The position numbers and the translations under genes were made by a program. Source: DATKEG01 sp035544515 (lineage in GTDB: Bacteria > Acidobacteriota > Vicinamibacteria > Fen-336). From it: a stretch of 23,060 bases of DNA. The notes under the pieces were generated by a model. The model had not been told where the DNA came from. It did not search any database and saw only the letters and a program-made list of their open reading frames with translations. Below, in pieces: positions 14,000 through 23,060 of the stretch (positions are counted from its first letter, which is position 1; every line of letters starts with the position of its first letter). Location: the NCBI GenBank assembly GCA_035544515.1, contig DATKEG010000268.1, forward strand, positions 1 through 23,060, in the 5' to 3' direction.

Positions 14000-14761
14000 A
14001 GGCCAGATACGGGCGGCGGCGCCCGTGGCGGACCCGGCGGCCACCAGGCCGTACGGGGGGACCAGCCGCCGCGCGATGCGCAGCGCGGCGGCCCGCCGCC
14101 CGGGGTCCTCGACCTTGTTCAGGAACACGGCGGCCCGCGCCCCGGACGGCAGGCGCGAGACGTACCCGCGCGCGTGGCGCAGACAGGACACCACCGTGTC
14201 CTCGTCCACCGCCTCCCCCACGGTCGTGCCCGTGGCCGCGCTCACCAGCTCCAGGCGATGGATGCGATCGTCGGTGAGCGGCTCGCCGAGCACGTCGAGG
14301 GCGGCCACGACCACGACCAGGGAGGTCGAGCGCGGCAGCACCGGCTCGTGCGCCGCCGGCACCTTGAGGGATCGGCCACGCGCGCCGTCCGCCTCCACCA
14401 GCACCAGGTCGGCGGCCGAGCAGAGCTCGTCCACCCGTTCCGGAGCCACGCCCTCGAGCTTGTCCGCACGGATGCGCCGTCCCAGGAGCGTGGCCCGGCC
14501 CGCGGCGGCGAGCGCCGAGGCGACCTCGGCCGTCCGGCCGCCCTCTTCCTCGACGAGCACCGGCCCGGTGGTGGCCTCCGGCAGCGTGCCCATGTGGGTG
14601 GTGGTGGTGACCAGCACGCGCATCCCGGCCGCCCGCGCCTCGGCGGCCAGGCGGTAGACCAGGGTCGTCTTGCCGCCGGCGCCGACCACCGACACGACGT
14701 CGCCGCGGCGGATGCCGAGGCATCGGAGTGAGCTCATCGTCGCCGACGGGTATTCGATCAT
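13997..14761 (-). CDS. yqeC: YqeC (putative selenium-dependent hydroxylase accessory protein)
   Basis: The 254-residue protein has a P-loop GAGGKTT at 27-33, VLVTTTTHMGTLPE as the following switch-like segment, ADLVLVEADGARGRSLKVPAAHEPVLP and FLNKVEDPGRR, the standard order for the YqeC family. Known context: YqeC co-occurs with YqeB and SelD in genomes that make selenium-dependent molybdenum hydroxylases; the biochemical role of its NTPase domain is unresolved. ATG 14761 begins 2 bases after the stop of the upstream lipoprotein gene; ATG 14737 is an alternative. Its stop codon lies inside the terminal repeat of the MITE-like element, so an insertion may have trimmed or replaced the original C-terminal codons. 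Confidence 0.9.
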   Translation of the reverse strand: MIEYPSATMSSLRCLGIRRGDVVSVVGAGGKTTLVYRLAAEARAAGMRVLVTTTTHMGTLPEATTGPVLVEEEGGRTAEVASALAAAGRATLLGRRIRADKLEGVAPERVDELCSAADLVLVEADGARGRSLKVPAAHEPVLPRSTSLVVVVAALDVLGEPLTDDRIHRLELVSAATGTTVGEAVDEDTVVSCLRHARGYVSRLPSGARAAVFLNKVEDPGRRAAALRIARRLVPPYGLVAAGSATGAAARIWP

Positions 14762-14763
14762 GC

Positions 14764-15948
14764 CTAACGCAGGGCGCTGCGCAGGACGAACAGCCCGCCC
14801 TGGACGTCGCTGACCACGATGAGGTCGGACGCGGGGAAGATGTAGGCACCCCACGCGCCGGAGAACTCCGCGGCCGTCCCCGGGAACGTGTCGTACGACC
14901 CCATCAAGGCGGGCCGCTCCGGGTTGCGCACGTCGAGGAGGTGGACGCCCTCGGTGTAGTGCGCGACCAGCAGCCGGTCTCCGTCCACCATGACGTTGTG
15001 CGGCATGGTGCCGGGCGCCGCGATGTACTCCGACACCTTCCGGGGCCGGAGCGGGTCCACGAGGTCCCACGTCTCCACGGGCCGCCCCGGCCGCTCGTCC
15101 GTGGTGAAGAGGTAGCGGCCGTCGCGGGTCGGCCACGCGTTGTGGGTGAAGCGGCCGCCCGTGAAGAACCGGCCCAACTCGCGGACGGCGCGCGGATTGG
15201 ACACGTCGAGGGTGGCCAGGAAGCCGTCGCTGATGGCGGAGGCGTAGAGGCGGTCGCCCGCACTGTAGGAATCGTGGACGTAGTATTCCGTGAAGCCGCC
15301 GAGATCGGCGGGATCCTCGGGGTCGCGCCCGAGGTCGAGCACGCGCATGCCCGTGCGCGACGAGTCCCCCGCCGCATCCCGCGTACCGTTGGCGAAGAGC
15401 AGCCCGCGCTCCTCGTCGATCCACAGCGAGTGGGCGGAGAAGAAGCTCCGGTTCCACGTGCGCGCCAGCCGCGGGCGGTCCGGATCGCTCAGGTCCACGA
15501 TGTCGAGGCCGTGTCGGGCCTCCGTGGTCACGTAGGCGTATTCGCCGTACGTCTTGACCTCGCGCCAGGCGCTGGTGGGGCCAGGCACGTAGCCGACGTT
15601 GCGCGGGCGCCCGGGGTCGGTCACCTCCACGACGGACAGGCCGTACGAGGTGCCGGTCAGGGCGAAGCGTCGCCCGGCGGGCGACGTGTACCCCCAGTTG
15701 CCGGCGGCCGACAGGTTGCCCGCGGGTGGCCCGGCCGTCGGCGTGAGCGGCCGGCTCACCAGGTCGGCGAGCGGCACCTGCGCCAGGAGCGAGATGTTGA
15801 GCGGCGGCGTGAGGGCCGTCCCCGAGCCGGGCGTGGGCAGCGGCGCCGGTCCGCTCGGTGCCTCCCCGCCGCAGGCCGCCGCCAGCAGTGCGCACGCCAC
15901 CGCCGCCACGCTGGCGGCCGGTGCCCTCGGTCTGCCTCGCGGCGTCAT
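14764..15948 (-). CDS. Choice-of-anchor-B / LVIVD-repeat beta-propeller lipoprotein
   Basis: The 394-residue product starts MTPRGRPRAPAA, then a hydrophobic run ending ALLAAAC, a lipobox. ATG 15948 is chosen over longer starts because it places this signal at the N-terminus. The rest is repeated blades with LDIVDLSDPDRPRL, LATLDVSNPRAV, VHLLDVRNPERPALMG and SVVEVTDPGRP, i.e. the LVIVD pattern D-V-S-[DN]-P. HSLWIDEERGLLFANG and THNAWPTRDGRYLFTTDE are typical of choice-of-anchor-B proteins, which are surface or periplasmic propellers of unknown ligand. yqeC follows directly (2 bases), so they are likely one transcript, perhaps without a functional link. Confidence 0.85.
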   Translation of the reverse strand: MTPRGRPRAPAASVAAVACALLAAACGGEAPSGPAPLPTPGSGTALTPPLNISLLAQVPLADLVSRPLTPTAGPPAGNLSAAGNWGYTSPAGRRFALTGTSYGLSVVEVTDPGRPRNVGYVPGPTSAWREVKTYGEYAYVTTEARHGLDIVDLSDPDRPRLARTWNRSFFSAHSLWIDEERGLLFANGTRDAAGDSSRTGMRVLDLGRDPEDPADLGGFTEYYVHDSYSAGDRLYASAISDGFLATLDVSNPRAVRELGRFFTGGRFTHNAWPTRDGRYLFTTDERPGRPVETWDLVDPLRPRKVSEYIAAPGTMPHNVMVDGDRLLVAHYTEGVHLLDVRNPERPALMGSYDTFPGTAAEFSGAWGAYIFPASDLIVVSDVQGGLFVLRSALR

Positions 15949-16022
15949 CCGTCCAGGATAGGCCGGCCAGGGTCGATCGGCGCGCCCGAGGAGCCGCCAT
16001 TCCTGGAGTTCGGCCGCCGAAG

Positions 16023-16082
16023 GCGAAGCGTTTCCCCTGTCGCGAGCGGCGGATTCACTCCGCCGCCCGCGCATTGATGAAG
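16023..16082. repeat. Dispersed hairpin repeat, copy B
   Basis: AGCGTTTCC (16027-16035) is followed by GCGGCGGA (16046-16053), loop TTCAC, and TCCGCCGC (16059-16066), then GCGC and a TGATGA-like tail. The order and spacing match copy A at 13480-13540. It lies in the 168-base spacer between the hybrid kinase stop and the lipoprotein start, which holds no gene that I can see. Confidence 0.55.
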
Positions 16083-16116
16083 GCCCGCGCGCCGCCGAAG
16101 GCGGCCGCATCCCGGT

Positions 16117-19100
16117 TCACGACGCTCGGCGCTCCCGCGGGATGTCCGCCAGCACGGCGGCGAGCGCCTTGGGGTCGAGCGGCTTCGGTATGAACGCGCG
16201 GAACAGCGCCTGTCGCTCTCCGAGCTCCTCGCGCAGCGCGAGGGCGAACAGGGGCATGGCCTCGGTGGCCGGGTTCTCCTTGAGCCGTTCCGCCACCTCG
16301 GCCGCGCCCAGCCGCGGGAGCACGCGGTCCAGGACGACCGCGGCCGGCATCAGGCGCAGCGCCGCCTCGATCGCTTCGACGCCGTCGCTCACCTCGTGGG
16401 TGCCGAATCCCTGCTCCTCGGCCACGCGGCGCACCTCGCGGCGCGTCCACTCGTCCCCCGCCGCCACCAGGACGAGGGGGGCGCGCATCTGGGCCGCGAC
16501 GCCGTAGAGCGGCACCTGGAACGAGAAGGTGGAGCCCGCCCCCGGCCGGCTCTCCACCGACATGCGGCCGGCGTGCGCGCGCACGATGCGGTCGCAGATG
16601 TAGAGGCCCAGCCCCGTTCCCTCGATCGACGCCGTGCGCCGGTTGCGCAGGCGCGAGAAGGGGCGGAAGAGCCGGTCCAGGTCCCCCGGCTCGATGCCGA
16701 TGCCGTGGTCCGTGACCCTCACCGTCGCCGCGTCGTCCCCACGCTCGAGCGTGACCTCCACGTCGCCACCCTCCGGCGAGTACTTGAGGGCGTTCGAGAC
16801 GAGGTTCTCCAACACCTCGGCCATCCGGTCGCGGTCGGCCCACACGGGCACGGGCTCGTCGGCGAGCTGCACGCGCAACGCGTGGGTGCTCGAGCGCGGG
16901 AAGCGCGCGATCACGGCCCGCAGCGTGGCCGCGAGGTCCACCAGGCCGAAGTCGAAGGGGAAGTGGCCCGTCTCCAGGCGCGTGGTCTTGAGCGTCTTGT
17001 CCACCAGGTTCGCCATGTGGGTGGCGGACTGGATGATAGCGCGCGCCTGCTCGACGCGCCGCTCCCGCGGGTCGTCGGGCTTCCACTCCAGGAGCTCGGC
17101 GTGTCCCAGCACCCCGGCCAGGGGAGCGCGGAAGTCGTGGGCCACGATGTTGACGAGCTCGCTCTTCATGCGGTCGAGCTCCACCAGCCGGGCGTTGGTG
17201 CGCTCCACGGCCTGGAAGAGCTCGGCGTTGCGCAGGATGATGCCCACGCCGTCCGCGAGCGTCTCCAGGGTGATGACCTGGCCGCGGTCGAAGGCGCGGC
17301 GCTGGTCGCTGCCCACGCTGAGCACCGCCACCACCTCCTCGCCGGCCAGGATGGGGATGGAGAGCATGCTCCGGATGGACGGGAAGAGCGTCACGTATTC
17401 GGGGTCCTGGCTCACGTCCTGCACGAGCACGGTCCGCTTCTCGCGGATGGCCCGTCCGCTCACCCCCCCGCGCAGCGGCTGCGGGAACTTGCCCTTGGCG
17501 CGCGGCTCGAGGCTGGCCACCGCGACGATGTGGCTGTCGTTCCGGCCGTCCTCGGGGATGCCGATGCACACCACGGGGAACTGGAAGGCCTCCTGGATGC
17601 GGCGCACGGTCGTGTCCAGGATGCGCTCGCGGGAGAGGCTGCCCGCGATCTCCCGCAGCAGCGTGTTCACCAGCGCGAGCTGCTCGCTGCGCCGCCGCTC
17701 GGCGTCGAAGGCCATGGAGTTCGCCACCGCGATCGAGAGCTGGCTGGCGAAGCGGGTCACGTACTCGAGGTCGTCGTGCGCGAAGGCGGGGGCGCCCGGG
17801 CCGCGCGTGGCGTTGAGCACGCCGAAGAGCACGGGGCGCTGCTGCTCCTGGTCGTAGTAGCTCAGGGGCACGCAGAGGAGCCGCGCCACCTTGTTCCCGC
17901 GCTCGACGAAGCTCGGATGCTCGGCGGGATCGTTCACCAGCACGGCCATGGAGGTCTGGGCCACGGTGCCCGCCACGCCCTCGCCGACCTTGAACGGCGT
18001 GGCCGCGTACGGCTCCCGGTGCGGGTCGAGGGACCAGGCCGCGAACATGCGCAGCTCGTCCTGGTCGGGGTCGAGCCGCAGCACCGACGTGTGGTCGCAC
18101 TTGATGAGGCGGCCGGCCTCCTCCGTGGCCTTCTGGAACAGCGCCCGCAGGTCGCGCAGGGCCGAGGTCTCCAGGCCCAGGTCGTAGAGCGTGGCCATCT
18201 GCGCGGCCAGGCGCGCCGTCTCCGCTGCGCTCTCCGTCTTCTGCAGCGTCACCGCCAGCTGTCCCGCGAGCGTGGAGAGGAGGTTCACCTCCTCCTCGTC
18301 GAAGGTGACTCCCGGCGAGCGCAGCACGTCGAGCACGCCCAGCGACCGCTCGCCCGCCCGCACGGGCACGGCCAGCTCCGCCCAGTCGGCGGTCGCCGAC
18401 TGCAGGGGGCGTGCCCCGCGCGCCGCCCAGCCCACGAGGTCCCGGTCGTAGCCGCGGGGGGGGACGGCCCCGGATTCGCGCTCCACCCTCAGCCCACCGT
18501 CGTCGGCCACGCCGAAGAAGGCCACGCCGTCGTAGCCGAGGTCCCGGCGGGCGCGCGAGGTCGCGCTCTCCAGCAGCATGCTGCGGCTGTGGGCCGCGCT
18601 CATCTCCGCGACCAGGCCGGCCAGGCGCTCCAGGCGCGCGGCGTGCCGCCGCTGCCGGCTGAAGATCTGCCGGCTGCGGATGAAGGAGGCGGCCGGCCCC
18701 GCGAACATCGAGAGCAGCTGCACGTCCCCGTCCGTGAAGCCGCCGGGCTTGTTGGCCGCCACGAGCAGGCCGAGCACCGTACCCTCCGAGAGCATGGGCA
18801 CGAGCACGACCGAGTCCATGTCGGCGATGCGGACGATGTCCTGGAGCAGGCGCGGGTCGGTGCGCGCGTGGTTGCTCACGTAGGGACGGCCGGTGCGGAA
18901 GTTCCACATGCCCCGGTGCTCGGGGCGGACCTGGTAGCGCACGCCGCGCGCGACCTCGTCGGACATGCCGTGCGCGGGCAGGGCCACGGACATCGTGCGC
19001 CCTTCCGGGTCGTAGACCGCGATGAGGCAGATGGGCGCCCCGATCAGGGTGGCCAGCCGCTGCGTCACCATGCGGTTGAACTCTTCGGGCTCGGCGATCA

Positions 19101-19557
19101 ATGACCAGTCGCGGCCGATCTCGTGGAGCTGCGCGAGGTCCCTCGCACGCGACTGCGCCTCCTCGCGCGCCGCCTGCATCTGGTCGTGCAGGGACTTGAT
19201 GCGCAGGAACGCGCGCACCTTCAGCACCAGCGCCGGCATGTCCACGGGCTTGGTCAGGAAGTCGTCCGCGCCCGCCTCGTAGCCCTCCTTGAGCGAGGCC
19301 GTGTCGCCCAGGGCGGTGAGGATGAGGACGGGCAGCGAGGGCCCGTAGCGCTCGCGGATGCGCGCGCAGGTCTGGAACCCGTTCATGCCGGGCATGCGGA
19401 CGTCGAGGATGACGAGGTCGAAAGGCTCACGCTCGAGCCGCTCGAGCGCCATCTCGCCCGACTCCGCGCGCACGGCCGGGTACCCGTGCAGGGCCAGGAT
19501 GTCGACGAGCGTGCGGGAGACGTGAGGGTCGTCGTCGACGAGCAGCAGCTTCGGCAT
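16117..19557 (-). CDS. Hybrid sensor kinase: REC-GAF-GAF-GAF-GAF-HisKA-HATPase-REC
   Basis: This is a 1146-residue soluble signalling protein with no membrane helix. The receiver domain (1-120) has DDD at 8-10, phospho-acceptor Asp52, Thr81 and Lys103. GAF-like domains follow at about 155-295, 325-440, 465-615 and 640-780. The kinase core has AHDFRAPL with His807, the N-box NLVSNALKYSP near 918, DHGIGIEPGD near 950 and GTGLGLYI near 980. The terminal receiver (about 1025-1140) has Asp1077 and Lys1125, but one pocket acid and the switch Thr are not conserved, so its phosphorylation is doubtful. The start is ATG 19557; no Shine-Dalgarno site is seen, and TAAAAT at 19577-19572 could be a -10 giving a very short leader. 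No dedicated output regulator lies next to it. Confidence 0.93.
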   Translation of the reverse strand: MPKLLLVDDDPHVSRTLVDILALHGYPAVRAESGEMALERLEREPFDLVILDVRMPGMNGFQTCARIRERYGPSLPVLILTALGDTASLKEGYEAGADDFLTKPVDMPALVLKVRAFLRIKSLHDQMQAAREEAQSRARDLAQLHEIGRDWSLIAEPEEFNRMVTQRLATLIGAPICLIAVYDPEGRTMSVALPAHGMSDEVARGVRYQVRPEHRGMWNFRTGRPYVSNHARTDPRLLQDIVRIADMDSVVLVPMLSEGTVLGLLVAANKPGGFTDGDVQLLSMFAGPAASFIRSRQIFSRQRRHAARLERLAGLVAEMSAAHSRSMLLESATSRARRDLGYDGVAFFGVADDGGLRVERESGAVPPRGYDRDLVGWAARGARPLQSATADWAELAVPVRAGERSLGVLDVLRSPGVTFDEEEVNLLSTLAGQLAVTLQKTESAAETARLAAQMATLYDLGLETSALRDLRALFQKATEEAGRLIKCDHTSVLRLDPDQDELRMFAAWSLDPHREPYAATPFKVGEGVAGTVAQTSMAVLVNDPAEHPSFVERGNKVARLLCVPLSYYDQEQQRPVLFGVLNATRGPGAPAFAHDDLEYVTRFASQLSIAVANSMAFDAERRRSEQLALVNTLLREIAGSLSRERILDTTVRRIQEAFQFPVVCIGIPEDGRNDSHIVAVASLEPRAKGKFPQPLRGGVSGRAIREKRTVLVQDVSQDPEYVTLFPSIRSMLSIPILAGEEVVAVLSVGSDQRRAFDRGQVITLETLADGVGIILRNAELFQAVERTNARLVELDRMKSELVNIVAHDFRAPLAGVLGHAELLEWKPDDPRERRVEQARAIIQSATHMANLVDKTLKTTRLETGHFPFDFGLVDLAATLRAVIARFPRSSTHALRVQLADEPVPVWADRDRMAEVLENLVSNALKYSPEGGDVEVTLERGDDAATVRVTDHGIGIEPGDLDRLFRPFSRLRNRRTASIEGTGLGLYICDRIVRAHAGRMSVESRPGAGSTFSFQVPLYGVAAQMRAPLVLVAAGDEWTRREVRRVAEEQGFGTHEVSDGVEAIEAALRLMPAAVVLDRVLPRLGAAEVAERLKENPATEAMPLFALALREELGERQALFRAFIPKPLDPKALAAVLADIPRERRAS

Positions 19558-19602
19558 GGAGGGTGGGAAGGATTTTAGCGCGTTTGGCCCGTCAGGGTCC
19601 GG

Positions 19603-20880
19603 TCACACCACACCCTCCTGCCGCAGGGCCTCGACCTCGTCCGCGGACAGCCCGAGCCGTTCGGCCAGAACCTCTTGAGTGTGCTGCCCCAGCAGGGGCG
19701 GCGGCCGCCGCGACCCGCGGCCGGCGCCGCCGAGGTGGATCGGGCTGCCGACGTAGCGGCCGACCCCGAGGCGGGGATGCGCCACCTCCAGCAGCAGCCC
19801 GCGCGCCGCCACCTGCTCGCTGTCCAGCGCCTCCGCCACCGTCCTCACCCGGCCGCACGGCACCCCGGCGTCCTCCAGCCGTCCCAGCCATTCGGCCGCC
19901 GGCCGCGCGCGAAGGATCGGCGCGAGGCGCGCGCGCAGCGCGTCGTAGTTCCGGACGCGCAGCGCGTTCGTGCCGAAGATCGGCTCGGCGGCGAGGTCCG
20001 CCCGATCGATGGCCGCGCAGAAGGCGTGCCACAACGACTCGCTCCCCACCCCCACGATGACGTGGCCGTCGGCGGCCTCGAACGTCTCGTAGGGCGCCAG
20101 GCTCGGGTGGCGATTGCCCAGGCGGGCCGGCACCTCGCCGGCGAGGAGGTAGGCCGAGGCGTGGTACGAGAGCGGCGCGAGCAGGCTCTCCAGCAGCGAG
20201 ACGTCCACCTGGCCGCCCGCGCCGGTCTGCTGCCGTCGCACGAGCGCGAGCAGGATGCCCTGGAACGCCGTCATCCCGGCCAGAACGTCCGCGACGTAGG
20301 CGCCCACGCGCGTGGGCGGGCCGTCGGGCGCGCCCGTGATGCTCATCAGCCCGCCCTCGCCCTGCGCGATCGCGTCGTACCCGGGCCGGCCGCCCCAGGG
20401 ACCGTCGGGGCCGTAGCCCGAGACGGAGGCGTAGACCACTCGGGGATTGCGCGCCCGCACCGCGTCGTAGGAGAAGCCGAGGCGATCGAGCGTCCCCGGC
20501 CGGAAGTTCTCCACGAGGACGTCGGCGTCGTCGAGGAGCCGGCGCAGGATGCGCCGCCCTTCCTCGTGCTTGAGGTTCAGCGTGAGCGACCGCTTGCCGC
20601 GGTTGACGGAGAGGAAGTAGGTGCTCTCGGCGTAGGCGGCGCGCGACGACGAGTTCACTTCGGCGTCGCGAGCCGGGGGTCCAGGGGGGTGCGGCACGCC
20701 CCCCCCCTGCTCGACGACGAAGGGAGGTCCCCAGCCGCGCGTGTCGTCGCCCTTGCCGGGCTCCTCGACCTTGATGACGTCGGCTCCCGCGTCGGCCAGC
20801 GCCATGCTGCAGTACGGTCCGGCCAGGATACGCGTGAGGTCGATGACGCGCACGCCAGTCAGCGGGTCCATGTCGCGCAT
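19603..20880 (-). CDS. CaiB/BaiF (family III) CoA-transferase
   Basis: The 425-residue enzyme moves CoA between organic acids in the cytoplasm, the family including formyl-CoA transferase, CaiB and succinyl-CoA transferases. Signatures: VRVIDLTRILAGPYCSMALADAGADVIKVE at 10-39, FLSVNRGKRSLTLNL at 89-103, DVLVENFRPGTLDRLG near 120, SGYGPDGPWGGRPGYDAIAQGEGG with the catalytic Asp169, and DVSLLESLLA. Residues about 55-84 (EQGGGVPHPPG...NSSSRAAYAE) are an insertion compared with the usual WGPPF...STYFLSVNR junction. ATG 20880 and ATG 20871 are both possible starts. It diverges from prkA with a 120-base spacer. The acyl substrate cannot be inferred from this window. Confidence 0.92.
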   Translation of the reverse strand: MRDMDPLTGVRVIDLTRILAGPYCSMALADAGADVIKVEEPGKGDDTRGWGPPFVVEQGGGVPHPPGPPARDAEVNSSSRAAYAESTYFLSVNRGKRSLTLNLKHEEGRRILRRLLDDADVLVENFRPGTLDRLGFSYDAVRARNPRVVYASVSGYGPDGPWGGRPGYDAIAQGEGGLMSITGAPDGPPTRVGAYVADVLAGMTAFQGILLALVRRQQTGAGGQVDVSLLESLLAPLSYHASAYLLAGEVPARLGNRHPSLAPYETFEAADGHVIVGVGSESLWHAFCAAIDRADLAAEPIFGTNALRVRNYDALRARLAPILRARPAAEWLGRLEDAGVPCGRVRTVAEALDSEQVAARGLLLEVAHPRLGVGRYVGSPIHLGGAGRGSRRPPPLLGQHTQEVLAERLGLSADEVEALRQEGVV

Positions 20881-20888
20881 CGTATCGC

Positions 20889-20917
20889 TTGCCAGTGGGG
20901 CGCTAAACCCGTACCCT
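20889..20917 (+). promoter_or_regulatory. Possible prkA promoter
   Basis: TTGCCA (20889-20894) and TACCCT (20912-20917) are 17 bases apart. The -35 matches the consensus at five of six bases, the -10 only at three, so this is tentative. The 7-bp inverted repeat CCTCGGA/TCCGAGG with an inner CCC/GGG stem follows at 20921-20945 in the predicted leader. Confidence 0.3.
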
Positions 20918-20987
20918 GATCCTCGGACCCGCGAGGGCTCCGAGGAGTCGGGGCGGCGCGTTCGGTTCGTCCACGGCTGCCCCGGCC

Positions 20988-20995
20988 GGAGGAAG
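20988..20995 (+). promoter_or_regulatory. Strong Shine-Dalgarno site of prkA
   Basis: GGAGGAAG ends 5 bases before ATG 21001. It is the best ribosome-binding site in the window and fixes the prkA start. Confidence 0.85.
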
Positions 20996-21000
20996 AACCC

Positions 21001-23060
<2,060 letters not shown>

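Noticed and set aside
16055..18907. A 950-codon minus-strand frame
   Set aside because: It is an out-of-frame shadow of the hybrid kinase, rich in Arg, Gly, Pro and Ala, with no domains. High G+C makes such long shadows common.

Overview
This is a GC-rich (about 70% G+C), gene-dense bacterial segment in which almost every codon ends in G or C. The gene set is a PrkA kinase, a CaiB/BaiF CoA-transferase, YqeB/YqeC/XdhC accessory genes for molybdenum hydroxylases, a J-domain/RodZ-HTH fusion beside a MinD-like ATPase, and a multi-GAF hybrid kinase. This fits an uncultured soil or sediment lineage of the Methylomirabilota/Rokubacteria or deltaproteobacterial kind. That assignment is an inference from gene content and composition only. 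I saw no rRNA, tRNA or CRISPR array.

Layout, left to right. (1) 1-1864: the 3' part of a class A beta-lactamase-like serine hydrolase (+) converges on a DUF5666-type lipoprotein gene (-), with a terminator hairpin between them. (2) 2021-4611 (-): a sodium:amino-acid symporter gene overlaps lysA by 4 bp. (3) 4774-6268 (+): an RpiB-like isomerase and a DeoC aldolase, both with N-terminal extensions typical of bacterial microcompartment cargo, followed by a convergent 65-residue basic protein gene. (4) 6617-9216 (-): a Zn/Cd-type metal export operon, ArsR/SmtB repressor then P1B ATPase, with a recognisable promoter and SmtB-like operator. (5) 9303-11760 (-): an operon of a small exported protein, a MinD/FleN-like ATPase and a J-domain-like/RodZ-HTH fusion. 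(6) 11757-15948 (-): yqeB, xdhC, a small membrane protein, yqeC and a choice-of-anchor-B lipoprotein, most likely serving maturation of a selenium-dependent molybdenum hydroxylase. Two hairpin repeats and one MITE-like inverted repeat lie among or next to these genes. (7) 16117-19557 (-): a 1146-residue REC-GAFx4-HisKA-HATPase-REC hybrid kinase. (8) 19603-20880 (-): a CaiB/BaiF CoA-transferase. (9) 21001-end (+): prkA, which runs off the window.

The most striking feature is in prkA. After 344 normal PrkA residues the reading frame passes, at the ...EVIAGH motif, into intein sequence. It shows a Ser1 N-terminal splicing block, a TPNH block B and two LAGLIDADG-like endonuclease motifs, and it continues to the window end with no stop. 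The inserted part uses A/T-ending codons about three times as often as the PrkA part. The second point of interest is the RpiB-DeoC pair, which looks like microcompartment cargo although no shell gene is in the window.
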